Assembly (NCBI GenBank): GCA_963930775.1
Contig: OZ005706.1
Coordinates: 4,578,545 to 4,642,544 of the forward strand
DNA: 64,000 nt
Origin: Cliona cf. orientalis
Taxonomy: Eukaryota > Porifera > Demospongiae > Clionaida > Clionaidae
Direction of reading: 5' to 3'
Below are positions 1 to 22,500 of the stretch, piece after piece. The notes beneath the pieces are model-generated. The model made no database searches, had not been told where the DNA came from, and saw nothing but the letters and a program-made list of their open reading frames with translations. The position numbers were made by a program, and so were the translations under genes. The stretch's first letter is position 1; every line of letters begins with the position of its first letter.

Positions 1-232
1 CATTCCTCAAATACCACTCGACAGTCACCAACGAAAGCAACCTTGTTGATCTCGCAACCAACCTCTTGACTATCAGCATAGGAAAGAGTTCCAAAGGTAC
101 AACATTCACAGCAAATATCATCTTGTATGGATTCACATGTCAGTGCTGGGTCACTTCGACATGCCACCGGTTCAGTTGGTCGCTCCAAGGCAAATAGTGC
201 TCCAGCCCTACAGCACTCCTCTAGACCTTCAA
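1..232 (-). CDS. Internal exon of a secreted Cys-rich gene (anaphylatoxin/fibulin-like), runs off the window
   Basis: On the minus strand a TTTATGCAG acceptor opens an exon that stays open to the window edge. It encodes a Cys-dense segment: paired cysteines near the start (EECCRAGALF), then CRSD, TCES, DICCECCTFG and later single cysteines. This spacing resembles the anaphylatoxin-like/fibulin type of extracellular module; that is a resemblance, not a proven family. The exon starts in phase 1, the phase in which the signal-peptide exon at 7434-7926 ends on the same strand. I infer that both belong to one secreted gene with a 7.2 kb intron. Small symmetric exons could lie between; a candidate is an open stretch at about 3172-3283 followed by a good donor, but its phase does not fit a direct join. 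The 3' part of the gene is outside the window. Confidence 0.55.
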
Positions 233-1208
233 CTGCATAAAGAATTTTTCACAGCATTATGTTTGTATTATCACATATGCATCAATACAGATAAAAGCTT
301 GAGAAGGGTATGCAGGGTGTATGCCCAGAGTTGGAAATGGTGATAGCTTGTGCATGAAAAACAACATTGATGCTAATAGCATTTCCAGCATTTGTATTTT
401 CATTTTCAATAATTCTTTGATTACCGTATTAATAATATTAGTAGGTCATTGAGCAACTTCATTAAATTTCAATGTGGCGACATGAAATCAATATCTAAGG
501 GTCTTACGCTATTGTGGTCCTTTATGAAATAATTATGTTTCTCATGACAGTAAATCTACACGTATTTGTTTGTCTCCCATTTATTTAGTTGCAATTAATG
601 CCCTATTTTGATCAAATGTGACCTGCTTTGAGAAAAGGGACCTTAGAGAAATTTTCATGAATATTGAGATAGCTCTGTCTATGCTAAGTACAATGGTGCA
701 AATTTCAAGGAAAAATATCGATCATAAGTGGAGTTATGACCATATTTATTCACTTGGGTAGATGGAGTCGTTTTCTGAAAATAGGCGTTTTTTAAATTAA
801 ATTCTGTATTAAGTCGGGTTCGGTTTGGGTTCGGCAATTAATTGCACCCATAGCTACATTTTACTTGATACAAATGTATGAACATAATGTGTCAAAATGA
901 AGCCAGAACCTTCAATTTTTTGATACACTAGAAAATAGAAAATTGAAGAAAAGCAGATTTTTTTCACATTTCAGCCATTATTGGAAAATGAATATTATTT
1001 ATGTCCCAAGGTCCCTTTTCTCAGAGCAGGTCACAAATCTTCTAGAACAAGATTTTTCTGAAAGCCCAAGGAGTGGAGATAACAATATTATTTGACTATT
1101 TCACCTTCATGAGCAGATGCATAAAATCACTAATTGTTTATGCTATATATAGGGCTGTGATTTAAGTATTCGAATGTATCCTACTCTGTGATTTGGATAT
1201 ATACAAAT

Positions 1209-1525
1209 CAGTGGCGAATCCAGGGGGGTTAGGGGGGTGCAAGTGTATCCCCCTTTGGGCTGCATCTAACCCTAAGAAGTACTGATGATAAACTAAATGG
1301 AACCTCCCTTTCTGGCTACAGAACTAAGAAAACTGCTACTATGGCTCACCTTAGAATGCTTTAGAAGAAAATTCGTTCGAAAACAGATCGATTGGACTTG
1401 TAGGGCTGGTACTGTAGTTTGTCTCAAAAACGATCAAAATGGTTGTGGTTTTGCCCCAAAGTGGGCATGGCTTCTAAAATTTCGCGTGCAAGAGTGTACT
1501 TTTAGAAATCCTGGATCCGCCACTG
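1209..1525. mobile_element. hAT-like MITE flanked by CAAAT duplication
   Basis: It begins CAGTGGCGAATCCAGG and ends CCTGGATCCGCCACTG, imperfect inverted repeats. The 5-bp CAAAT occurs immediately on each side (1204-1208 and 1526-1530). The interior matches copies at 2585-2835, 37401-37787 and 57234-57580. No long ORF of its own, so non-autonomous. Confidence 0.8.
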
Positions 1526-1699
1526 CAAATGACACTTTGCATAGGTGTCAGAAGCAATTGGAAGGTGAGGGGGCAAGGGTCAGGTAACAGTGCGTGTGCA
1601 AAGCATGCGCGCAAAATTTATAGCCATGCCCACTAATTAACGGAAATGAATTCATGAACAGCACTGAATTTAGCGAGCAAAAGCAGCGGGGACGACTGT

Positions 1700-1770
1700 A
1701 GGGCAGATAGAAACTAGAGCTCTATAGAGCGTATACCCCACTCGCTGCATCTGCATACTAGCTGCTGCAC
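1700..1770. repeat. Fragment of the GAGCTC...TACCCC repeat family
   Basis: AGAGCTCTATAGAGCGTATA followed by a CCCC-rich start matches the left end of the elements at 44867 and 57793. Only the end is present. Confidence 0.5.
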
Positions 1771-2045
1771 TATTTGTACGGAGATGGAAGCACGTATGTA
1801 TGCATGAGGCTGTCAATGATCTTTACCTGCATATTGCTAGGATAGGTTGTGGACATGAGCAGGCCAGCAATGGGTGTAGTTGATAGGTGTGCCCAACAAA
1901 GTGCAGTGTTTTCAACGCTTGTGAGCCTTACCAACTGATTCAAGGTACAATGTAGCAAATTTTTGATGATTTCAATTCGGTGTGCTTAGAAGTCGCTTTG
2001 ATACTTAGATATTGAGATAGGGCAATTTTCATGCTGATGACGATG

Positions 2046-2497
2046 GCAGAGACCTCACCATAGTTGCAGCTAGGCAAACACGGCAGCTGCACAGAAAAAA
2101 CTCTCCAGTCACTTCTTTCTTCGATTTTGTGTACTAACGATCTATAGACACGCTTGTCTTTTCGTTCTTTTCCATCGAAACGCCGGCTGCTGCTCTCTTT
2201 CCAACGTTTTGGCAGCCATCTGGCGCTTTGACTTAGTGGGCGGGGCCACGTATTTACCATAAACGGCGAATATACGGACTTCTGCGTGCAACGTACGTAG
2301 CAATGTTCATTGCAATTTTTTCCAATACTTTAGTACGGGCGATCCGGGTATATTTTTGCTCATATCTCCATGACTACACGGGCTAGAGACTTCAAATTTG
2401 CTGGAGCAATAGTTCAAAGGTTGTAGTTGGTAATGGTGGCCTTATTTAAAGACATTTTTCCGCGCATTTATGCTTGGTTTCCTCGTGGAGGGTCACA
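2046..2497 (-). mobile_element. Truncated copy of the TGTGACC TA-MITE
   Basis: It runs nearly collinear with 40917-41350 and ends in the same terminal repeat (reverse of TGTGACCCTCCACGAGGAAA). The other end is missing. Left of about 2046 the sequence instead resembles the inner part of the 45.4 kb and 58.1 kb repeats, so this copy is truncated or recombined. Confidence 0.75.
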
Positions 2498-2584
2498 ATT
2501 CATCTATCCAAAATCAATACCGTACTTACAGTAATTTAGGCGCCACTGTAATATAAGCGCCGCATTGCTACGTGCGTTGCAGGT

Positions 2585-2835
2585 CAGTAGGATTTCTTGA
2601 AGGGGGATTCTGTATAATCTGCAATTTTAAAAGCCACGCCCACTTTCGGCTAAAACCACGCCTACTCTTGAGCAATTTTGAACAAATTAATTTTCTGCTA
2701 AAGGTAAGCAGTTTTCTTAGAACTATAGCCAGAGAGGGGTGTTCCATATGCATTTAGCCTATCATCACTACTCCTTTAACAGTACTAGGTGCAGCCTAAT
2801 TATAAAGAGGCCCCACTAAATCTGATCCGCCACTG
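2585..2835. mobile_element. hAT-like MITE
   Basis: Ends are CAGTAGGATTTCTTG and GATCCGCCACTG. The flanks are CAGGT on the left and GAGGT on the right, a 4/5 match. The interior is shared with the 1209, 48.7 kb and 57234 copies. Confidence 0.65.
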
Positions 2836-4038
2836 GAGGTAGTTAAAATAGCAAAAAAATTTTCTCTTAGTGAAGGCTTACAATTTAAAGGCACAGTATC
2901 AGCATATAGCGGATAAATAGAAACCGTGATGTTTAGTGACATTTTTTATATTTTTCTGGGCCAGGAAAATGGGAACGTCCGTATACGCGTCCCGTGTATT
3001 GTGGTTTTATGACATTGGGATCACGCCACTTACCCGTGCCTGACCGGTACTGCGCCCGTGATCAGGCGAGAGAGTTAGCGAAATCGACATCGCGAGGATA
3101 CTGAGTGGTGCATAAGTGTCAGTTTGTTGCCCCTTTCAATATTAATTTTAGTCTTCATTTTGTACTTACCTGCCATCATAAGGTGCATAAGCCTCGATTG
3201 AACGACAACTGCGGGCATGGTGGATGTCATGCAGCCAGCGATACTGCCTGTGCTTGCGCCCACCTTTTAAATTTTTCTGAAATAGTAACATGTGGCCCTT
3301 ATATACAGTGCATTTAAGTTCATTCCATTCACAAGAAAGCGAGACTTCAATTGCAAAGAACTTTATAGAAATATAGTTATGTTTGTGTCTTGCAGTGCCC
3401 CTCTCAAGCTCGAGTCTATCAACAGCTTAATTAATGAGGATGGACGCCAGCCAACTAAATACCTTGAAGCATAATGTGGTTAGTCTAATATATGTGACCA
3501 TTCACGAGGAAACCAAGCATAATGCGTGGAAAAAAATTTTTGAGTTATGGCCCCCATTACCAACTACAACCTTTGAACTATTGCTCCAGCAAATTTGAAG
3601 TCTCTAGCCTGCGTAGTCATGGAGATATAAGCAAAAATATACCTGGATCGCCTGTACTAAATCTTCCAAACTGCAATGAGCATTGCTACGTGCGTTGCAC
3701 GTGGAAGTCTGCATATTTGCCATTTATACAAAATATGTGGCCCTGCCCATAAATGCTGCCAAAACGTTGGAAAGAGAGCAGCATCTGGCGTTTCAACCGA
3801 AGAGAACGAAAATATAAGCATGTCTATAGATCGTTAGTACACAAAAGTGAAGAAAGAAGTGACTGGAGAAGTTTTTTTTCCTGTACAGCTGCCGTGCTTG
3901 CCTACTGCAACTATGGCAACGACTCCGTATCATGGATGGTCAATATTAGCTACACGGCCGACTTCTTTGAGCCATAACTCGGTAAGTATAGCGTTCTAGA
4001 CGCTACGAAACAGATTCTTAATGATTCCTCAATCACTC

Positions 4039-6647
4039 CAAGGCCGTAGCAAGCGGTCCGGCTGGTCCGGTTTTGGCCGGACTACTTTTCGGGCTGGCGA
4101 ATAATAGGTAATGGTCGCAAATAAGCAGGAAATGGTCGTCACGTATTCGCGCGCATGTGCGCGTACGCACATGTACATGCGCTATGCATATGCAAGGAAG
4201 ATCGAGATGGCTACTGCAGCTGTTCATGTTGGACCTGCTGTGGACGTACCTGATCAACCACATCAGCCGCTTACCTTTGCCTTCCCTAAGCGCTCTTTCG
4301 GTAAAAAGGCGCCAGTCTTTCGTAGTTTTCAGCCTTCTTGGTTTTCTCAGTGGCCCTTTCTACACTATGACGAGGCCAATGATGTAGCCTACTGTCATAC
4401 ATGCCTAATGGGATTCAAGATGAAGCGCATGAGGACCAATACCGCTGATCCAGCGTTTGTAAGTGATACAATGATTGCATGTGACATACTATAGCTAAAC
4501 CTGCTAGTTTTGATATCTGTTGCATGCCTGATTCTAGTTGTAGCCGCGGATATTGCTTTTGATTATGAAATTTCATTCAATCCAGGTGACCCGTGGTTTT
4601 TCAAACTGGAAAGATGGCACAATTGCCTTTCGCAAGCACGAAAAAAGTGCTTGTCATAGTGAGGCTGTTGAGGTTGTAGTTACTCTGCCTGCTACAACTA
4701 GGAATGTCGGTGAGCTACTTTCTCGCCAATATGCTGTGCAAAAACAAAACAACCGACAAGCTCTCTACCAGATTATGAAGTGCATCCGTTTCCTTAGTCG
4801 GCAAGGCCTTGCTCTTAGAGGTAATAAGGATGAATCCGATGGCAACCTACGCCAGCTACTATTCCACAAAGCTGAAGATGATACCAACCTCGCTGAGTGG
4901 CTAAAAAGGAAAGAGAATGTGTATACCAGCCCAGATATTCAGAATGAAGTGATCAAGCTCCTTGGTCTACAAATACTTCGAGATATCGCTTCAAACCTCC
5001 AACGCTCGCCATTTCTGACCATAATGGCTGATGAGACTACAGATAAGTCAAATCAAGAGCAAGTCACACTATTTTTAAGATGGGTAGCAGATGATTTGCA
5101 AGTTAACGAAGAATTTTTGGGGTTGTACCATGTCAATTCCATTGACGCAGCTACGTTAACATCGGTCATCCAAGACCTCTTTATCAGGTTGAATCTTAGC
5201 TTCGAAAGGCTTCGTGGACAGTGCTACGATGGGGCAAGTTCCATGTCTGGCAGCAGGAGTGGAGTGGCTAAGAGGATAAGTGAGTTAGAACCAAGGGCAG
5301 TATTCACTCACTGTTATGGGCATGCCCTTAATCTAGCTGCCTGTGATACAGTAAAGAGTATGAAGATTATGAGGGATGCCTTGGAAACAACACATGAGGC
5401 TACTAAACTCATTAAGTACTCGCCACGAAGGGAGAGTATCTTTCAGCAGATAAAGAGCTTATCTGGTTGTAATTCTCCTGGTGTCAGGGTCTTATGTCCC
5501 ACTCGGTGGACAGTCAGAGCCGAAGCCCTTGCTAGCATCATGATAGCTTACAAATGACATGGGAAGAAGCTGTTGAGGTGGTTAGGGATACTGAAACAAA
5601 AGCTAGAATTCGTGGGGTGTCTGCAGTGATGAATACTTTTAACTTTCTTTTTGGCTGCATGCTAGGTGAAATGATATTGAAACACTCAGATAATCTTAGC
5701 AGTACACTACAACATAAATCACTCTCAGCAGCAGAGGGTCAGTATATTGCGCAGATGACGATCGAAACATTGAAATCTGTTCGCTGTGATGATTCCTTTG
5801 ATCTATTTTGGCAAAAGGTTAATAGTAAAGCCAGTGAATTAGATATTGGTGAGCCTGAACTTCCAAGGCGTCGCAGATTGCCTCGGAGACTCGATGATGG
5901 CCTATCTCTTGGTGATTTTCATGATGATCCCAAGGCACTGTACAAGCAACAATACTATGAGGCATTAGATCTTATAGTGAATTGCATTGATGATAGATTC
6001 AACCAGCCAGGCTACAGGATCTATCACTCCTTGGAATCACTCCTATCCAAGGCATGTAAGCAAGAAGAATTGGTTTCTGATATTGATATTGTTTGTGACT
6101 TTTATGGAGACGATTTTGATAAGGACCTTCTGACTGCACAACTTCAAACCCTTGGAGTTCACTATCAACAGGTGAGGGGTCAAACTGGAGAGGATACTTC
6201 CATAAATCTTTCGATTTTTGAGATCAAAACGTATCTCCTTTCTCTTTCCCCTGGACAGCTGTCCTTACTCTCTCAGGTGAAACGTCTAGCACAATTAATA
6301 TTGGTGATGCCAGCCACAAATGCTTCATCAGAGAGATCTTTCAGTGCATTACGACGTGTTAAGAATTATTTGCGTACAACAATGACACAACAACGGCTCA
6401 ATTATCTTATGCTTCTACATGTGCATAAAGATAAGACCGATGCACTTGATCTTAAAGTGTTACTCAATGAATTTGTGGAATGCTCCGAGCATCGGAGTAG
6501 CATATTTGCAAAGTACTAGCTATTAGACTCTTTATGTTTTAGTAATTAATCATAATATCATTATCATTATTCAATACATGTAATCTTGTTATGTGACCAC
6601 ACCCACTTCCTGGCCTGACCACTTCAAAATTGCTTGCTACGGCCCTG
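4039..6647 (+). mobile_element. Autonomous-type hAT transposon nested in the MITE
   Basis: Inverted ends are CAAGGCCGTAGCAAGC on the left and GCTTGCTACGGCCCTG on the right. The 5-bp CACTC sits directly outside both ends (4034-4038 and 6648-6652). Comparison with the empty element at 40672-41350 confirms that the host MITE was interrupted here. It carries the transposase-like gene at 4111-6519. Confidence 0.85.
4111..6519 (+). pseudogene. hAT-family transposase (ZMYM1/DUF4371-like), frameshifted
   Basis: Exon 1 runs from 4111 (or ATG 4207) to a donor at 4459. A TTCAATCCAG acceptor opens exon 2 at 4586 in phase 0, joining ...DPAF to VTRGFSNWKDGT, the usual TTF-type zinc-finger region of this family. 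Then come IMADETTDKSNQEQ (catalytic-domain start), FTHCYGHALNLAACD, CPTRWTVRAEAL and, near the C-terminus, PATNASSERSFSALRRVKNY, the hAT dimerisation region. The frame breaks near 5549-5556: frame 2 ends at a TGA just where frame 1 opens with MTWEEAVEVVRDTE. Homologues usually have several more residues here, so a small deletion with a shift is likely. It should therefore be non-functional unless the break is a sequencing error. Confidence 0.85.
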
Positions 6648-6760
6648 CACTCTATGCCAAAAAGTGAAAAGCGATAATTACCACCTTGGGCAACTATTTT
6701 GGCGTGTATCTCAGATTGATGTCTAGTGCACTATGCTTGGTTTCCTTGTGGAGGGTCACA

Positions 6761-7433
6761 TACTGTAACCATATTAAATTGACACCTGCAAACTAGTGAC
6801 AAAGGCACATTTTCCCCATAGAAAATGGCTCTCATGGTCCTCCAGGGTGGCCCACCGCACGTCCCATTATGTCACATGCTATACAATGGTTGGCCATTTC
6901 ATGATCAACTCAATTCCCACCACTTCAATAACTGATCTAAATATTATTGTAATGTCCAGAGTGTGGCACCATTTAGTGCTCGCTAGCACAAGTTTAAAAT
7001 GCTGGCTGTTGGAGGACAATTTATGGAGTACCATAGATCGGAAAATTTTTTGTCGATAATCTTTCGTGACTAAAATTAAATATTTTGTGCACGTTAGTTA
7101 ATACACTGATGTATTACGTACGTTCATGCATGAGATGAAAATTAGACTACGCGAACCTTTAACAAGCGAATATTTTAAAAATATCCCAATGTATGGTATT
7201 ACAGATTGATCTTGTACGTATAACCGGTATCTAGCTGAAAATCTTAGAGTTATATACCACCTGCTCTCATACTATAAGGCAGTAAGCTTATTAAAATAGC
7301 TCAGATGTGATTGGTCATCTTCTGACTGATATGGGGCAGGTAAATGGTCGTCTTTCCAATAGTATAAATTGCGCATGCGCAATTCAAACATCTATTTGAC
7401 AGCTCAAGTTATACAACAATAATTATCACTTAC
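6761..7433. other. Intronic sequence, nothing recognised
   Basis: This lies between the MITE and the first exon of the secreted gene. It is AT-rich, with no convincing coding frame or repeat end. Confidence 0.4.
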
Positions 7434-7926
7434 AGACTGCATCTTGTCGACGAAGGCGCACTCTTTCATCGGGTGGATATGCTGGTAAGATAGGACTATG
7501 CAAACCATCATGGAGAAGCGATGGACACACGGTTGCATTACCGATGTTCAGCACTAGCGATAAAATGTATTGTTTGCCCACGATCCATTCCTCGGTGTTC
7601 ACTCCACTGCAAAGTTGAGGAAGAGTTGATGTACTGATTGCTAGCGTGCGCACATTTTCGAGTGATCGCCAACAATCTTCTGACTCGGAGTTTAGTACCG
7701 GTATCGCGCCATTGACAACGTCAATCACGGCTATATCAATAAACTGCTCATCTGCACGGTGTTGCTTTAGTTCACCTATGATGATCGCATCCGCGTTGAG
7801 ATTGGGAAGCGGTAGCAGCTGCCTACACTCCTGCGCTTCGGTCAGGGACACCCACTCAAATAAAGACAATAGAAGTAGTAAACGAAGGAGCTGCCTCAAG
7901 GCTAGGACAGCCTTGTAGACACACAT
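7434..7926 (-). CDS. Signal-peptide exon of a secreted protein, NTR/TIMP-like
   Basis: ATG at 7926 begins MCVYKAVLAL, then a run of leucines (LLRLLLLLSLFEW) typical of a signal peptide, cleaved around LTEAQ-EC. The mature part has cysteines at ECRQ, EDCWRS, PQLCSG and TVCPS. Hydrophobic strands ADAIIIGEL, FIDIAVIDVV and GKQYILSLVL are arranged as in netrin/TIMP-type (NTR) OB-fold domains; I suggest that fold tentatively. The apparent stop follows a strong donor (GTC T|GTAAGTG), so the frame continues by splicing in phase 1. The exon at 1-232 starts in the matching phase, making this the 5' end of that gene. Product and partners are unknown; an extracellular matrix or inhibitor role is only a guess. 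Confidence 0.6.
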
Positions 7927-8148
7927 CTCGTTTATTCGCTGACAACTCTCTTCTTGCTTGCTGAATCACTAGGTCGCGCAAACACACTCGAGTTGCAAAC
8001 TGCGGCCTCGACCCGTCGTTCTATAGTTTTAATACGTAATCGTTACTTCCTGTCTGCGCAATGCGCAAAAACAATTAGTATGCACAATAGATGAAGAATG
8101 CATGATATCACTAGCACTATAATATTATTATACTATCCTGCAACGAGA

Positions 8149-18964
<10,816 letters not shown>

Positions 18965-19239
18965 TATCTTCTTACTCTTGAGATATTCAGTCAACTAGAC
19001 CTTCGCCGGCGCTTTAGTAGTGCAAGTATCATGAAGTATGTACCTCAACACAACGAAGAGTGTCACCTGAATCTATGGTGAAACCATAAACGTTAAACCA
19101 TGCTTATTAAACGCTTGCGCGAGCGGGCCCGTACATACACGTGCGTCGACCTTTACCTACAGCTACTCAACTAGTCCAATTGCCAACACGCTCCCTCTCT
19201 CTCGTGCTAGCTATAATATAACTTGGTCAACGATTCGCA
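18965..19239. promoter_or_regulatory. Head-to-head spacer between PSMC4 and the small membrane protein gene
   Basis: It separates the PSMC4 ATG (minus) from the ATG at 19240 (plus). The middle is locally GC-richer with CpG and GC-palindromic stretches. A two-way promoter is inferred from geometry only; no TATA box stands out. Confidence 0.4.
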
Positions 19240-19461
19240 ATGGGAATTCTAGGCAAAGTGATGGCAATCAGCTGCGGTGTCTTCTTAGGAGGTGGTCTTG
19301 GATTCTACCTAAAAGAGACCTACTATGTCAGGCTGAAGAAGGACAGGTGCTACCAATTACAAGAAGAATGGAAAATACTTTCTGATAATAGGAAAGCAAA
19401 AGAGGAAATACTTAACAGCATAAAGCAGCAAGGCAACAACATGCATGCAAAGATAAAATAA
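19240..19461 (+). CDS. Small single-pass membrane protein, 73 aa, unknown
   Basis: An uninterrupted ORF opens with MGILGKVMAISCGVFLGGGL, a short glycine-rich hydrophobic segment (about residues 7-23) that could be one membrane helix or a mitochondrial inner-membrane anchor. A charged, probably helical tail follows (YYVRLKKDRCYQLQEEWK, then KAKEEILNSIKQQ). Its length and layout resemble small mitochondrial assembly or microprotein families, but I do not recognise a specific one. The ATG lies 275 bp from the PSMC4 start in divergent orientation, which supports a real promoter. It ends in a TAA followed by an AT-rich stretch. It could be a chance ORF, but its composition and position argue against that. 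Confidence 0.5.
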   Translation: MGILGKVMAISCGVFLGGGLGFYLKETYYVRLKKDRCYQLQEEWKILSDNRKAKEEILNSIKQQGNNMHAKIK

Positions 19462-19564
19462 AATTTTGTAATTAAGCAAGAACACAAGGAACTGTAAAAC
19501 GGGTGTAATAATGACTGGCTGGATCAGTTGATGCTCAATGAATGCAGTATATTTTATAGAAATG

Positions 19565-22500
19565 TCAGAAGTCAAAGCTGGGAATGTCCGGTAGATCCAA
19601 TAATGAAAGTTCATTCTGAGTTGCACCCATGTCTTCTTCAAGTGTGGCAAATTCTGAATGAAAATCAGAGGTATGCATGAATACTTGTGATCAGCAATGT
19701 CCAGCATCAAACCAAGTATATAGGCTACGTGAAGGTTCTGGGACTTTATATTAGCCTCATTCCCAGGCCCTTTGAGGGGGAGGAGAAAGGGCCTGGTACC
19801 TATTGCACATGCATGCGCCAACAACCCCAAGAAAATCTGGCGTGCCACAAACGACTACGCTCTTTTGCCCTCCTCCTGCGACCTACATATACATGTACAG
19901 TAGGGCAATGCTGTGAAGAGCAATCTGCCACAATCCGTCCACTCGCTGACTCAGCTTGTAGGTCACACCCATCAACCTATTAATAAGCTCAAGATCGGGG
20001 ACACGGCCAGCTAGTCAACCGGATGACCTGACAAGAGTTCTACCCTCACAGTATGTGTCCCATTCAGAGGCTTCACTCTAATGAGCCTATATAATATTAT
20101 ATAAATAAGAGTACTGAAAAGACACGCTATTAGAGCATCAAAAAAAGCGTTTCATGCTTAGGTGGTGCGTGAATGTTGCATTTTATAATAATACCGTATA
20201 GCCGGAAAATTTGGCGGTTTGGCGGTCTATATTACGACCGCCAAATTAAAATCCGCCAAAATTTCCTACTCGCATATGTACATATGGCGATCCCGTACCG
20301 AACCGCCAAATTTAAATCTGCCAATATTCCTGCAATAGCGATTTTGGGCTCAACCGCCAAATTTATTTCCCGCTATACGGTTATTATTATTATTATGTGG
20401 GTGGTGGGGGGGGGGGGCATTTACATGTACATGTAAACAAGTACATGTATAAAACTTCACACTTGTGGTCTAGACGGCACATTTATTTTGTTACCAGAGA
20501 GGCACCTCAACTAGACTGGCTACAGTATGACACAAACATTTCACTTACGGTGATCAGTTGACAAGGGTCTTCTGGGGACAGAAATGGATAGCACAGGTGG
20601 TTGGGATGGCTCTTGTAATGACGGTGGCAAGTAGGCTGTGTGCTGAATGGCATGTGAGAGCTCCTTAAAGTAAGTAGGAGGTACAAATGGAGCATCATAA
20701 TCTGTTCATTAATCATAAGAAATAGTCATGACATTAAAATATGAAAGAGCTGAGGACATGTACCGACACTGTTGATTACAAAACTATACATTATAGTGTA
20801 GTTTTACAGATCTTACCTGCTGCCATTGTAGTTGGAGCGACTTCAATATCTGGAAAATCTTCTATGCTTACTTTGGAGTGCTTCTCTACTTTAACTGTTG
20901 TGACTGAGGTAGCACCAACCACAGCGTGCACCTAAAATGGATACACTTATTTACACAGCAAGAGTGGACACTACTAATACCAGGAGCATATGTGCGACGC
21001 TGGTGTATGCTTACTTTCATTAATATCTAGCTGAACAGGCCAAATTGGCCTGATTTTCAAACGATACTTGCATGTGTATAATATACATGTAGCATGACTG
21101 CATGATCATAATCAGCAGTGTTCATATACACGTAAATAACCCAGTCCATCAGTTTTTGTCTAGAAAAGTCGTACAACTATCATATCCTCAATCCTTTACC
21201 TCCATGTAGTTTATGAGCTGTAGCACGCTAAATGGAGCCGAGAAGAAGCTAATGGTCATTACCCTATGTGCATATGAACCACCAAAGGTGGCGAAGGAGC
21301 ATGTAACTTGTATGACATTGAAATACAAATTCACGCACAGAACTGGGTGTGGCTATCCATGCAGGGTATAGCACTGGATCTTCTTTTCTTGTGGATTTCA
21401 ACACTTTCATATTTACAACTGTCTTCAAGGCTTTAGATAGTGAGTTACATTTGTTATGTATGCCCATTTTTTGTGCACACGTGATTGTGTCCAACCTCCC
21501 CTGGCAATAGGCATTTCCAATAGACACGATATACTTTCCAAATTTAATATGGAAAGTAGCGTGCTTGAATTTGTATTTCGATGGTATCCGGGTGCACATG
21601 GTAGTTGCACGCTCCTTTACTGGCTCATATGCTCCTTGCATGCACAAGGGAAGGTATCATAAAAGTTGTGCACTGTATGTGCTACAGAGAGCTCTAGTTT
21701 GTATTTATTTGCATGACAGTTCAAGCCTTCTTTCTTTTTAATGTTAACAACCGTCTGTAGGTTCTATTCATCAATACTATGCTTGCTTCCCCTCTCAAGA
21801 ATTCCAAATATCAGCCAGTAATGGTGTCATGGTGAACTTAATGAATTTTATAACTAGCCTGGGGTAGCAGTCCCTTTGCAAGAAAGCTCTTTTGGATCAA
21901 GTGGCAAGAACGACACCGCGAAAATTTTCAACCATAGAGGATACCGGTGACCTACATGTAAAACCCTGTCACAATAGCACACGAAAATTTGGGTGCCGTT
22001 TACCGTAGGTCGGATTTTAATTGCGAATTGTGAGTTTTTGTATATTTCGCAATTAATAGATTCACAAACGTAAACGTGCACGTATACTAGTACGGTACGG
22101 GGTCGTCTATCGCAATTATTGGATTCGCAATTTGGCCGGACTTGACTACAACGCAATTATTAAGCTACGCAATTAAAACCCGTCCTACGGTATGCCACTT
22201 GATCCACTCTTTCTGCTCTCTCGTGAAGGGGCTGGTTCCACAGAGTACTTCTTTGTAACCTGTTTCGCATCTTTCCTCCAAGATGTGGATGGCACATTAT
22301 TACTAAGATCACTTAAAACTCTCCTGGGCGTCACTAATGGAGTGGTACTGAAGGATTTTGAGGTTCCACGGTTTTCTGCAGAGGGTGTGCATTAAATAGA
22401 ATGAAGATCAATTATACTTTGTATAGAGTGCTACGTAATCCATGATTGAACTTATCAATACTGTGCATGCATGGCACACTACAAATAAAAGCAAATCTAG

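Larger units (their letters stand above)
3493..6760 (+). mobile_element. TGTGACC TA-MITE split by an hAT transposon
   Basis: Its outer ends are the inverted repeat TGTGACCATTCACGAGGAAA and TTTCCTTGTGGAGGGTCACA, each flanked by TA. Read in reverse, its left part (3493-about 4030) and right part (about 6650-6760) match the two halves of the uninterrupted 679-bp element at 40672-41350. The extra 2.6 kb between them is the hAT transposon at 4039-6647. TA duplication and short inverted ends suggest mobilisation by a Tc1/mariner-type transposase. Confidence 0.85.
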
